This document shows positions 35,590-43,661 of a stretch of DNA of 64,000 bases, one piece after another. Every line of letters begins with the position of its first letter. Position 1 is the stretch's first letter. The stretch comes from Lewinellaceae bacterium (GTDB lineage: Bacteria > Bacteroidota > Bacteroidia > Chitinophagales > Saprospiraceae): the NCBI GenBank assembly GCA_020636355.1, contig JACJYB010000019.1, positions 1 through 64,000 of the forward strand, read 5' to 3'. The translations under genes and the position numbers were made by a program. Below the pieces are notes generated by a model. The model was not told where the DNA came from. It did not search any database and saw only the letters and a list, made by a program, of their open reading frames with translations.

Positions 35590-36435
35590 TTACTTTAATA
35601 TTTTGCGAATGTGATTTGCTTGATCAATTAATTCGTGGAAAGTATTAAAATCCTTTTTGATTAGAAGGCTTCGAAATCGTGATAGGACATTGATGTGTTC
35701 ATCCAATACATCCAGTACATTATCCCGGTTCTGGCGAAAAATAGGAACCCACATATCCGGTGAGCTCTTTGCCAGCCGCACCGTAGAGTCAAAACCACCA
35801 CTGGCGAGTTGAAAAATCCTTTTTTCATCCTTCTCCTTGGCTAATACCGTAAGGGCTAAAGCAAATGAGGATATATGGGAAATGTGGGACACATATGCAG
35901 CGTGCAGATCATGTTCATGGGCTTCAAGTTCTACAATGCGCATGCCCAGAGCCTCATAGAGCTCAATAACTCTTGCCACCGCATCTGATGCGCTCCCCTC
36001 CCGATTACAGATCACTGAACATTTGCCTTCAAATAACCCACTGATGGCTGCCCCTGGGCCGGAGTTTTCCCGGCCAGCCATGGGATGCGAGGCCACATAC
36101 CGGCTCCGCATCGCATGATCTTTAACCGATTCTATCAAGGCTTCTTTGGTGGACCCTGCGTCCATCACCGTCTGGTTCGCATTGACCTGATCCAATATTC
36201 CGGGCAAGACCTGCAGCATGGCATCCACCGGTATGGTTAAAAGTACCAGATCCGCTTCCAGGAGGGCTTCGCTCATCGGCAGGACCAGATCAACCAAGCC
36301 CAATTCGAGAGCCTGCGTGGCATGGATTTCATTATTCTCCACACCGATAATCCGTGTAGCAAGGCCCCGCTCCCGGATATCCTTTGCAAACGAGCCACCA
36401 ATGTGCCCCAGCCCTATTATCGTGATCTGATTCAT
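35590..36435 (-). CDS. tyrA: Prephenate dehydrogenase
   Basis: This 281-residue protein has an N-terminal Rossmann domain (ITIIGLGHIGGSFAKDIRERGL, NAD(P)-binding GxGxxG) and a helical dimerisation domain. The catalytic-site region VASHPMAGRENSGPGAA holds the conserved His of the prephenate dehydrogenases. It oxidatively decarboxylates prephenate to 4-hydroxyphenylpyruvate for Tyr synthesis. The start codon overlaps the aminotransferase stop by four bases, so the genes are translationally coupled. Confidence 0.93.
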   Translation of the reverse strand: MNQITIIGLGHIGGSFAKDIRERGLATRIIGVENNEIHATQALELGLVDLVLPMSEALLEADLVLLTIPVDAMLQVLPGILDQVNANQTVMDAGSTKEALIESVKDHAMRSRYVASHPMAGRENSGPGAAISGLFEGKCSVICNREGSASDAVARVIELYEALGMRIVELEAHEHDLHAAYVSHISHISSFALALTVLAKEKDEKRIFQLASGGFDSTVRLAKSSPDMWVPIFRQNRDNVLDVLDEHINVLSRFRSLLIKKDFNTFHELIDQANHIRKILK

Positions 36436-37604
36436 GACTTAATTGCCGCAGTTGTTTTTAAGCGCTCCAGCGCAGCATCAAAGGTAGATACCGGGGCGCA
36501 TAATGATATACGGATGTACCGGTCACCCCGGGATCCAAAGATGCCTCCAGGCGTGATAAATACATCGTTTTCATACAATATCTTATCGGAAAGCTCGTAG
36601 CCGTCACGGACCTGGTCAGGCACCTTTCCCCAAACAAACATTCCAACGGAATCCGGGTCATAGCTGCAGTCCAATGCATCCATAAGTGCATAAACCCGCG
36701 CTTCCCTTTCCCGGTATACCGCATTCAGTTGATCGAACCAATCCTGCCCTAATGCAAGGGCATGAGCGGCCGCAAGTTGCGCAGGGGCGAACATCCCGGA
36801 ATCCATGTTGCTCTTGAACCGCAGGACATCCCGGATTATTGCTGCATTTCCTACCATGGCTCCCTGTCTCCAGCCTGCCATATTGTGACTTTTACTCAAT
36901 GAATTTAACTCGACAGCTACTTCCCTGGCTCCAGGTCTCGCCATCAGGCTGAGCGGCTGGTTGTTCCTTATAAAACTGTAAGGATTGTCATGTGCAAGAA
37001 TAATGTTGTGTTTGCGGGCAAACCGGATACATGCATCAAAAAAAGTTGGGGTTGCCAAGGCACCTGTAGGCATGTGGGGATAGTTGATCCACATGATTTT
37101 AACCTTACTTAAATCTTGTGTGGCCAGAGCTTCCAAATCGGGCAGCCAGTGGTTTGCAGCATCCAGTTCATAAGTCCGGACCACCCCGCCCGCCAATCGG
37201 GTTGCAGATGCATAGGTGGGATAACCAGGGTTTGGTACAAGGACTTCGTCGCCGGCGTTGATAAAAGCCATGGAGAGATGCATAATACCTTCCTTGGAGC
37301 CGGTCAAAGGCAAGATTTCCTCCTGGGAATCAAGTTCAACCTGATACCAGTTGCGGTAAAAGCTTGCCCAACCTTCCCTCAATGCCGGCAAACCAATATA
37401 CGATTGATACGCATGCATGTCCGGACGGGCACTTTGCTGACTCAAAACATGGATGACTGAATCATCCGGCGCGAGGTCGGGGCTGCCTATCCCAAGATTA
37501 ATAATGGTCTTCCCGGATGCTCGCAATTGAGCGATCTCTTTCAACTTCAGGGAGAAGTAATATTCTTCTACTCCCTGCAAACGATTTGATGCTTCAATTG
37601 CCAT
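36432..37604 (-). CDS. PLP-dependent class I/II aminotransferase (aromatic branch)
   Basis: This 390-residue fold-type I aminotransferase has the family elements INLGIGSPDLAPDDSV, LTGSKEGIMHLSMAFINAGDEVLVPNPGYPTY and the PLP-lysine loop SLSKSHNMAGWRQG (about residues 228-241). The overall sequence resembles LL-diaminopimelate/aspartate-type enzymes. Its position between pheA and tyrA, with an 11-base overlap with pheA and a four-base overlap with tyrA, indicates that it transaminates phenylpyruvate and 4-hydroxyphenylpyruvate to Phe and Tyr. A dual role is possible. Confidence 0.9.
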   Translation of the reverse strand: MAIEASNRLQGVEEYYFSLKLKEIAQLRASGKTIINLGIGSPDLAPDDSVIHVLSQQSARPDMHAYQSYIGLPALREGWASFYRNWYQVELDSQEEILPLTGSKEGIMHLSMAFINAGDEVLVPNPGYPTYASATRLAGGVVRTYELDAANHWLPDLEALATQDLSKVKIMWINYPHMPTGALATPTFFDACIRFARKHNIILAHDNPYSFIRNNQPLSLMARPGAREVAVELNSLSKSHNMAGWRQGAMVGNAAIIRDVLRFKSNMDSGMFAPAQLAAAHALALGQDWFDQLNAVYREREARVYALMDALDCSYDPDSVGMFVWGKVPDQVRDGYELSDKILYENDVFITPGGIFGSRGDRYIRISLCAPVSTFDAALERLKTTAAIKS

Positions 37605-38430
37605 AATAAGCTCCTTTAGGGTAATTGCCCAGTATTTTCATCCGGCCAGTAAACGGTTTGATAGAATCCAGGGCATATTTCATATGATTCCGGTCCTCCA
37701 GAATAAAATCTGCAAAGAAAAGGTATTCAAATGGCTTTCCCAGCAATGGAACCGATTGAATCTTGGTCAAGTTGGCATGGTGAAAAGCCAATATCGACAA
37801 TACCTTATGCAAACTGCCTATCTCATGAGAGACGGTAAAACAAATGGATATCTTGTTGTAGAGAAATTCCTGCTTTCGAGGTTTCCGGTCAAGGACCAGA
37901 AAACGAGTATAATTTTGCTTGTTGGTTTCAATGCTGCGCTTAAGGATGTTTAATCCATACATGTCTGCAGCCAGCGTACTGGCAATGGCTCCAACTTCCG
38001 GCTTTCCCCACTCCTTTACCATCCGGGCACTCAGTGCGGTATCGATGTGTTCAATTATTTTGATGTTCGGCAGGGATTCAAAAAACTCACGGCATTGAGC
38101 AATGGCGATTGGATGGGAATAGACCTCTTTAAGATCTTCAGTTTTTACGCCGGGCAAGGTCAGGAGGTTCTGCTTGATACGCAAGTAGACTTCTCCAATG
38201 ATGTTTAGCTTGCTGGTATACAATAACATGTAATTGGATAACAAGGAGCCGGAGATGGTATTTTCTATAGCCATCATACCTATGTCACAATCCTCATGGG
38301 ATTCGGTCCGTTCGACCACCTCTTCAAACGTATCACAGGGAATGACCTGAATTTGCTCGGCCGGATAATACGTCCGGGCAGCAATCTCATGAAATGCACC
38401 TGGATAACCTTGAATACTCACTCGCTTCAT
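37594..38430 (-). CDS. pheA: Prephenate dehydratase
   Basis: This 278-residue enzyme has the catalytic domain (residues 3-185, RVSIQGYPGAFHEIAARTYYP, MMAIENTISGSLLSNYMLL, and the T-R-F-type motif NYTRFLVLDRKPR) and a C-terminal ACT domain (about 195-275, KISICFTVSHEIGSLHKVLSILAFHHANLTKIQSVPL) that usually binds Phe for feedback inhibition. It converts prephenate to phenylpyruvate. It has no fused chorismate mutase, because that activity is supplied by the last gene of the operon. It is the first structural gene after the tandem Phe/Tyr leader. Confidence 0.95.
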   Translation of the reverse strand: MKRVSIQGYPGAFHEIAARTYYPAEQIQVIPCDTFEEVVERTESHEDCDIGMMAIENTISGSLLSNYMLLYTSKLNIIGEVYLRIKQNLLTLPGVKTEDLKEVYSHPIAIAQCREFFESLPNIKIIEHIDTALSARMVKEWGKPEVGAIASTLAADMYGLNILKRSIETNKQNYTRFLVLDRKPRKQEFLYNKISICFTVSHEIGSLHKVLSILAFHHANLTKIQSVPLLGKPFEYLFFADFILEDRNHMKYALDSIKPFTGRMKILGNYPKGAYYGN

Positions 38431-38451
38431 AACATCTACTATCGTTTAAAT

Positions 38452-38490
38452 AAAAAAGGAGTCTCGACTTCGGGACTCCTTTATTTTTTC
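38452..38490 (-). terminator. Attenuator hairpin 2, proximal to pheA
   Basis: On the minus strand GGAGTC pairs with GACTCC and a CG/CG inner closure brackets a short loop, followed by TTTTTTA. It ends 22 bases before the pheA start. The 5-prime arm GGAGTCCCG (38471-38479) is exactly complementary to CGGGACTCC (38515-38523) at the end of leader peptide 2, so an antiterminator can form instead. Confidence 0.85.
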
Positions 38491-38504
38491 AACCAAAACG
38501 GCTT

Positions 38505-38530
38505 AAAATCACCTGGAGTCCCGTGATTTT
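38505..38530 (-). promoter_or_regulatory. Perfect stem overlapping the leader 2 stop codon
   Basis: AAAATCAC and GTGATTTT form an eight-base perfect stem whose loop contains most of the antiterminator segment GGGACTCC. The TGA of leader peptide 2 (38509-38511) lies in the 3-prime arm. This is the place of the protector (1:2) stem in classical amino acid attenuators. Confidence 0.7.
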
Positions 38531-38577
38531 CTAAAATAAAAGCTAAAATAAAAGTGATATCTGTGCGCTTTGGTCAT
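38509..38577 (-). CDS. Phe/Tyr-rich leader peptide 2
   Basis: This is an ATG-started ORF of 22 codons. Its core is RYHFYFSFYF, giving four Phe and three Tyr codons within nine residues (codons 7-15). The ORF ends inside the protector stem 20 bases before attenuator hairpin 2. It follows the design of the E. coli pheL peptide, but mixes Phe and Tyr, which fits an operon that makes both amino acids. A ribosome stalled at these codons would leave CGGGACTCC free to pair with the terminator arm and allow transcription of pheA. Confidence 0.85.
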   Translation of the reverse strand: MTKAHRYHFYFSFYFRKSRDSR

Positions 38578-38594
38578 AAATTTCTTTCGGTTTT

Positions 38595-38627
38595 AAAACA
38601 AAAAAGGAGTCTCGTTCTCGGGACTCC
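38595..38627 (-). terminator. Attenuator hairpin 1, distal
   Basis: This has the same stem as hairpin 2 (GGAGTCCCG and CGAGACTCC arms) with a different four-base loop, followed on the minus strand by TTTTTTG. It lies 27 bases after leader peptide 1. The arm GGAGTCCCG (38619-38627) can pair with CGGGATTTCC (38657-38666) at the end of leader 1, with one bulge. Confidence 0.82.
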
Positions 38628-38653
38628 TTCATGCTGCAAACGGCAATGGCACG

Positions 38654-38713
38654 CTAGGAAATCCCGGCATGGTCGCTAAAAAAGTAAAAATAAAAGGCAC
38701 GTTTATGCTGCAT
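38654..38713 (-). CDS. Phe/Tyr-rich leader peptide 1
   Basis: This ATG-started ORF of 19 codons encodes MQHKRAFYFYFFSDHAGIS, with six consecutive aromatic codons (F-Y-F-Y-F-F, codons 7-12). It begins about 15 bases after the predicted transcription start and is followed by attenuator hairpin 1. It shares the plan of leader peptide 2 but little sequence outside the aromatic run. Confidence 0.83.
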   Translation of the reverse strand: MQHKRAFYFYFFSDHAGIS

Positions 38714-38732
38714 GAAAGGCTTATTAACGAAG

Positions 38733-38763
38733 CAAACCTAGCACTTTTTACCGGACATTGCAA
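38733..38763 (-). promoter_or_regulatory. Promoter of the pheA operon
   Basis: On the minus strand TTG (38761-38763) and TAGGTTTG (38733-38740) are separated by 20 bases, an exact match to the Bacteroidota TTG/TAnnTTTG promoter. Transcription would begin near 38727 and place leader peptide 1 right at the RNA 5-prime end. Confidence 0.8.
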
Positions 38764-39033
38764 TGGAAGCAATAAATTATTTATTTCAAATTGATGAAAT
38801 GGAAGTATAACCTGACGGAAATCCGATTTGTTATAGATTCCTCTTGTAGCCCGGGTAGTTTAAATATTGGCGTCATCTGAATTAATCTGTCTGGCCAAAG
38901 TTGGAACCGCCTTTTCCAAAGAAACAGCCGTAAATGAAACGGCTAAGCCAATCCATTAAAGGCTTACGGCTTTTGATCAGACTGGATTCAGAATTGGCCA
39001 CAATGGAAAGATTTATATTTTGATAGGTTAGAG
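38764..39033. other. Gap between the pheA promoter and the cysteine dioxygenase gene
   Basis: AGCCGT (38928-38933) and ACGGCT (38940-38945) form a small stem that on the minus strand is followed by a T-rich tail (GTTTCTTT). It may terminate the dioxygenase transcript about 90 bases after its stop. I see nothing else in this stretch. Confidence 0.35.
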
Positions 39034-39660
39034 TCAGACTAAGCCGGGTGTATACGCATGCAAGCTAAAAGCATAGGCATCCGAAGGATTACCTACCGAG
39101 TGATAAGCCATGGTGTCATCCAGATACGCCATGCTTCCTGCCTGATAGCGGCATACCGCTAAAAGTTTACCCTCTTCTCTGGGTTCATAGCGCCGCTCTT
39201 CCAGTTCGCCCTGGAGCACTTTATAGACGCATCCGCCTTTTGCATGCCCATGAATGGAGCTGAATTTGCCGGGTTCCCACCGGATGAGGACGACCTTCAT
39301 AAATCGGTTTTGAACCAGGATGTAGCTCTTTTCCTCTCCCCGTCTGAACCGGCGAAATATTTTCGGATCATTGAAAACAACTTGCTGAAGTACGGGCAAA
39401 AATTGGGTCGCATTGTAAGATCCGTTGTGTGCGCTGAACGTCTTGAACAAATCGCGACAAACTTTTTCCAGGTTCGGGATGGTGCCTTTGGCAATGGCAT
39501 TGGCTGCTACATCGGTCAATAGACCGGATGCATTGATGCCTTCTCCCATGGCGAATGAACGGGAAAACCAGCGGGTTATGGGTGATTTTTCCCTGTTCTG
39601 ATTGGTTGGCTGAAGTGGAAGTACTGTGATGTCGTTGTTTGAATTTACATTGATTTTCAT
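39034..39660 (-). CDS. Cysteine dioxygenase type I family protein
   Basis: This 208-residue protein has a cupin core of the CDO type I family. The iron-binding His137 and His139 lie in SSIHGHAKGGCVYKVLQGELEERRY, and the third ligand is His187 in MAYHSVGN. Cys144 is spaced from His139 as the cross-linked Cys93 is in mammalian CDO, and Tyr203 is well placed for the Cys-Tyr cofactor. It probably oxidises cysteine (or a related thiol) to a sulfinate in the cytoplasm. The first 40 residues are less conserved, and homologues acting on mercaptopropionate cannot be excluded. Confidence 0.85.
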   Translation of the reverse strand: MKINVNSNNDITVLPLQPTNQNREKSPITRWFSRSFAMGEGINASGLLTDVAANAIAKGTIPNLEKVCRDLFKTFSAHNGSYNATQFLPVLQQVVFNDPKIFRRFRRGEEKSYILVQNRFMKVVLIRWEPGKFSSIHGHAKGGCVYKVLQGELEERRYEPREEGKLLAVCRYQAGSMAYLDDTMAYHSVGNPSDAYAFSLHAYTPGLV

Positions 39661-39787
39661 AATTCTTTGCTTTTGTATGATGCAAAGATGGACCTCAATG
39701 CAGGGGTGGGGTTTTGCCTAAAAGTTCAAGAATTTGACAAATCGGCTCAAATAAACGACCCTATGAACTTTCAGGTGTTTTTATAGT

Positions 39788-39819
39788 CGGAAAAGGTGAC
39801 CTCCCGATCACCTTTTCCG
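39788..39819 (-). terminator. Perfect 12-base inverted repeat after the ABC permease
   Basis: CGGAAAAGGTGA and TCACCTTTTCCG flank an eight-base loop. The repeat lies about 115 bases downstream of the permease stop (39933, minus strand). Neither side has a long T tract, so it may be an RNA-stabilising hairpin or a weak terminator. Confidence 0.55.
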
Positions 39820-39932
39820 GATGGAGACAAATCCTTAATTCAGGATTCAAAAGCAATCCGTGAGCAAGTAGTTTTATCATTCGCCTTACATGGATGTTCT
39901 ATCCATCAACTATTCCAATTCACAGCTATCGG

Positions 39933-42347
39933 CTACTGCTCTGATTTCAGTGCCGCAATAGGATTTTCGCGTAAGGCCCGGATGACTTGCCAGAGTATCA
40001 TCAAAAAACTGAAAGCCATTAATATCAGGACCGCAGGAGCCACATTGTAGAAAGAAATTGGATTTCGTTGGGCAAGGTTGTTAATCCATAATCCATTCAC
40101 CCAAATAGCTAATGGTATTGCCAGGGTTAGTGAAATTCCAATCAACCAGATGAATTCACGGCCTACTGCATAAAACAAATGGGAAGGTGTCGCGCCAAGG
40201 ACTTTCCGGATCCCGAGTTCTTTGATATGACTGCGCACACGCATGCTGATCATCCCCAGTAGTCCGAGTCCGGTAATGGAGATTGCCATCAGGGCGATGA
40301 GCATCAGTATCTTACTGATGTCAAATAAGAATGTATAAAATTCATTCATTTCCTGGCTGAGAAAACCACCTTTGAATTCCCGAAGTGGATCATATTCTTT
40401 CCATTCTTTCCGGATATTATTCACCACTTCTCCGGGGCGCGGACTAATGATTTTTACGTACGCATACCGATAATCGGCTGGTCGAACTCTTAATAGCATA
40501 GGCGTCAACGGTTTTAACATGGGCTCCCAATGATAATCCTTAACCACTCCAACAATCATGGCCTGATCGACACTGTCTCTAAATAAATACTGACCGACCG
40601 CTTTGTCTACCGGATCAAAACCCAGGCGCTTTGCCGCTAATTCATTGACGATTATCTGATTTTCGGTTCCCTGGGCAGCCGGACTAAAATTATTACCTGC
40701 CACCAACTGTAATCCCATGACACGGAGATAACCGGTATCCACACTAAAATGATAGATCGTCAATGGCTCATCCTCCTGGTGGAGCCGGTATCCCTCGGCC
40801 ATTGCCACTCCAGTCCCCGGGTTATGCGAGGTTACGGTCATCTCCTGTACCCCGGTAATTCGGCTGAATCTAGCTTGTACTTGGTTAAAATCATGACTCT
40901 GCAGATCCATTAGATAGATCTTTTGATTATTAAACCCGTAATCTGCGTTGGTCAGGTAACGCGCTTCATCTCGTATCAGGAATAAGGAGATGAGCATCAA
41001 AACCGAGAGTCCGAACTGGACACCCATCATGACGTGTTTCATGTTTAACTTTCTTCTACGTCGCCGGCTAGCGGGCATCACCGCTCCCTTGATGGTAGCC
41101 ACCGGGTCCATCCGGGACGCATAAAGCGCTGGGCCTACCCCCGCAAGCAATCCCAGCAAAATGGAAAATCCGAAGAAAAGCCCATAAGCAACCGGTTCAT
41201 CGTGCAATCGGATGCCTATCTGGTTAAAAATCCACATTGCGTTAAACTGGGCCAACAGAATCCGGTAGAAGATAATCGCAAATAACAGCGCTATGCCGGA
41301 CATTAGTATGGATTCGATCAAAAACTGACCTGCGATTTCCCTTTTCTCTGCACCACTGGATTTGCGAATGCCGATTTCTTTAAAACGGTTTAGGGTTCCC
41401 GCAATCGTGAGGTTCGCATAATTAATGCTTGCTGTGATCATGACGATAAAAGCCAAAAGGCCAAAAAATCCCAGAATGAGCTTAGGCAAGGTAAAACCAA
41501 TCTCATTGCCCAGGAAGCGCCCTGGCACGACTTCCGTGATCCCCTGCAAACTAAATTCGTATCCAGGGTGCTTTTCGTCCACTTTCATATTTTCAGCGGC
41601 TAGCCGATTGATGGCTCTTTCAATATTTCCCTTTTCTCCGGCATCAGTAAGCACCAGGTAATTGTAATTATTCCACAAGTTGTCCCATGCATCAAAATCC
41701 TCTTCGATATAACCATCTGCTTTTAACCGGTTCAGGGAGGAAAATGAAGCCAGGGCGTCAAATTTGATGTGGGTATCCCCGGGCGGTGGATTTAATACAC
41801 CCGTTACTGTGAAATCATAATTTTCATTGAGTTTAACCAGCCTTCCCAATGCCCCGCCTTCCGGAAATAGTTTCTTAGCCAAGTCCCGGGTAAGCACTAG
41901 GCCATTCGGATTTTTTAAGGCTTGCTCCGGATCCCCTTCCATCAGGGAAAATCCAAAAACCTTAAAAAAATTCGCGTCAGCAAACAGGGATCGGTCTAAC
42001 CGAATAATCCGGTCATCCGATCGGATTTCTCCCTGGAACCGGTGGTTTAAATTTGTCATTAACTCGACAGATGGGTAGCTGTTTTCCAAAGCGGCTCTTA
42101 AAGGTAAAGGGGAAGTTGCAAAACCGGATTCAAACAGGTTATTCTGCATACCTTTCTTATGACTAAGGATGCGATAGGTACGGTCACCGAACGGATGAAA
42201 TTTATCATAATGATAATGGTTGTAAATTAAAAGGATGATCAGCAGGCATACCGACATGCTCAGGGATAATCCAACGAGATTAATCAGGCTGTACAATTTA
42301 TGTTTCAACAAATTGCGCCATCCAAAACGGATAAAATGTCCATACAT
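39933..42347 (-). CDS. ABC transporter permease (MacB/FtsX type)
   Basis: This 804-residue permease has an N-terminal membrane helix (LINLVGLSLSMSVCLLIILLIYN), a MacB-like periplasmic domain (about 50-260), an FtsX domain of three helices (285-410), a second N-terminal-type helix near 435, a second periplasmic domain and a second FtsX domain (about 680-790, with RSHIKELGIRKVLGATPSHLFYAVGREF). This duplicated layout is common in Bacteroidota. Relatives act in peptide or drug export or mechanotransmission with a separate ATPase, but no ATPase gene is adjacent. The substrate is unknown. Confidence 0.9.
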   Translation of the reverse strand: MYGHFIRFGWRNLLKHKLYSLINLVGLSLSMSVCLLIILLIYNHYHYDKFHPFGDRTYRILSHKKGMQNNLFESGFATSPLPLRAALENSYPSVELMTNLNHRFQGEIRSDDRIIRLDRSLFADANFFKVFGFSLMEGDPEQALKNPNGLVLTRDLAKKLFPEGGALGRLVKLNENYDFTVTGVLNPPPGDTHIKFDALASFSSLNRLKADGYIEEDFDAWDNLWNNYNYLVLTDAGEKGNIERAINRLAAENMKVDEKHPGYEFSLQGITEVVPGRFLGNEIGFTLPKLILGFFGLLAFIVMITASINYANLTIAGTLNRFKEIGIRKSSGAEKREIAGQFLIESILMSGIALLFAIIFYRILLAQFNAMWIFNQIGIRLHDEPVAYGLFFGFSILLGLLAGVGPALYASRMDPVATIKGAVMPASRRRRRKLNMKHVMMGVQFGLSVLMLISLFLIRDEARYLTNADYGFNNQKIYLMDLQSHDFNQVQARFSRITGVQEMTVTSHNPGTGVAMAEGYRLHQEDEPLTIYHFSVDTGYLRVMGLQLVAGNNFSPAAQGTENQIIVNELAAKRLGFDPVDKAVGQYLFRDSVDQAMIVGVVKDYHWEPMLKPLTPMLLRVRPADYRYAYVKIISPRPGEVVNNIRKEWKEYDPLREFKGGFLSQEMNEFYTFLFDISKILMLIALMAISITGLGLLGMISMRVRSHIKELGIRKVLGATPSHLFYAVGREFIWLIGISLTLAIPLAIWVNGLWINNLAQRNPISFYNVAPAVLILMAFSFLMILWQVIRALRENPIAALKSEQ

Positions 42348-42709
42348 ATTCAGTCAGGTTTAGTAGAATAATGCTTTAAGGGAAAGTTTACCGGGATCCA
42401 CGTATGCTAATGATCAAAGCTTCTAACTCTAAAGCGAATTGGGTCAACGCACGTTGTAGAATCACGACATAGCCAGTCACCTTTATTGATTAGTTTACCA
42501 TAGGACAACTGATGGGCTACATTTCGTTACAGGAAATCGTCACTTTTTAAAAAATGATTGACTGACTCTTCAGTCAGCAGATACAGGACAAGGATGATTT
42601 AATTTGCTCAAATCAGGCAGAAGATGCTTGCAACGTTCTGGAAACATTACAAGATCTAATTAAATTGAGCTACCAAACCAGGTGAAACAAAATTCATATT
42701 CGCAATCTA
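42348..42709. other. Divergent intergenic region
   Basis: This 362-base gap separates the minus-strand permease from a plus-strand gene. Its only notable element is a short inverted repeat GACTGA/TCAGTC at about 42561-42576. I see no clear promoter consensus. Confidence 0.3.
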
Positions 42710-43195
42710 ATGGCAAAAGAAAAAGGACACTGGAGCAAAGGGAAAGGGAAACTGGGTGTTTTGAAACCACTGATCGGTCAATGGGAAGCGGAAGTTGACT
42801 CTCCGATGGGTCGGATTCACTGCACGAGATCGCTTGCACCCACATTAAATGGTCATTACATCCAAATGGCGGTGCACTGGCAGTCTCCCGAATTTAAGTA
42901 TACGGAGCATGCCATCTTCGGGATAAGCAATGGAACGTTGAATTTCTGGTCTTTTACTTCGGATGGTAAAAATTCAACCGGAACCATTGCTGACGGAACC
43001 GATATCCATCCCGAAGCAGTTTGCTTTGAAGCCCAAATGCCGGCTGGCCTGGCACGCATGATCTATTGGCCGGATGAAGCAAATGGTTATTACTGGGCCG
43101 TAGAATCAAAAAACAAAAAGGGGTGGAAGCGATTTACCCATCATCATTATTTACCTGTCCTATTAAGTAAACCTGATTACTCCGTCATCGATTAA
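42710..43195 (+). CDS. DUF1579-like protein
   Basis: This 161-residue soluble protein has no signal peptide. The sequence LIGQWEAEVDSPMGRIHCTRSLAPTLNGHYIQMAVHWQSPEFKYTEHAIFGI is reminiscent of DUF1579/lipocalin-like small proteins, where a start-of-barrel G.W motif is followed by alternating strands. The N-terminus is very basic (KEKGHWSKGKGKLG). It is first of four small plus-strand genes. No function can be assigned. Confidence 0.7.
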   Translation: MAKEKGHWSKGKGKLGVLKPLIGQWEAEVDSPMGRIHCTRSLAPTLNGHYIQMAVHWQSPEFKYTEHAIFGISNGTLNFWSFTSDGKNSTGTIADGTDIHPEAVCFEAQMPAGLARMIYWPDEANGYYWAVESKNKKGWKRFTHHHYLPVLLSKPDYSVID

Positions 43196-43221
43196 TTCCA
43201 ATCCTGAAAATCTGCAATAAT

Positions 43222-43599
43222 ATGCCAAAATTAATCGCAATAGCCCCACAAATTGTCGTAGAGGATGTGGTGGCCACCGCCCGCTTTTATCAGGATAAAT
43301 TGGGGTTTGCTTTAATTGGATATTTCTTGGATCCTCCGGTTTACGCCATGGTCGAACGAAATGGCATTCAAATACATTTTGGTCAGGCAGATGGACCGGA
43401 TGTGCAAAAATCAAATGTACCACTCCGTAAAGTGGGCTTCGATTATTATTTATGGACGGATGACCTGGATGCATTGCATCAGGAAATGGTGTCCCGTGGT
43501 GTTCAAATAATCCAGCCACCCATCGACCGGGTATATGGTAACCGGGAATTTACCGCAGTAGATTGTAATGGCCTAGTCCTTACATTCGGTCAAATTTAA
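43222..43599 (+). CDS. VOC superfamily (glyoxalase/bleomycin-resistance-like) protein
   Basis: This 125-residue single VOC module begins with the typical APQIVVEDVVATARFYQDKLGFALIG. It ends with GNREFTAVDCNGLVLTFGQI, matching the conserved strand after the last metal ligand (family form: REF.V.DPDG). The internal His of MVERNGIQIHFGQ is a likely metal ligand. Such proteins form metal-binding dimers and act as small-molecule isomerases, dioxygenases or resistance binding proteins. The substrate is not predictable. Confidence 0.85.
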   Translation: MPKLIAIAPQIVVEDVVATARFYQDKLGFALIGYFLDPPVYAMVERNGIQIHFGQADGPDVQKSNVPLRKVGFDYYLWTDDLDALHQEMVSRGVQIIQPPIDRVYGNREFTAVDCNGLVLTFGQI

Positions 43600-43661
43600 G
43601 TAGCTAATAATGCGAAATTCAAATCATCACATGCCAATTACATTTCCAATTAACGGTTGAA

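Noticed and set aside
43222..43510. Second ORF on the opposite strand and another frame over the VOC gene
   Set aside because: Both are shadows of a well-conserved VOC reading frame.
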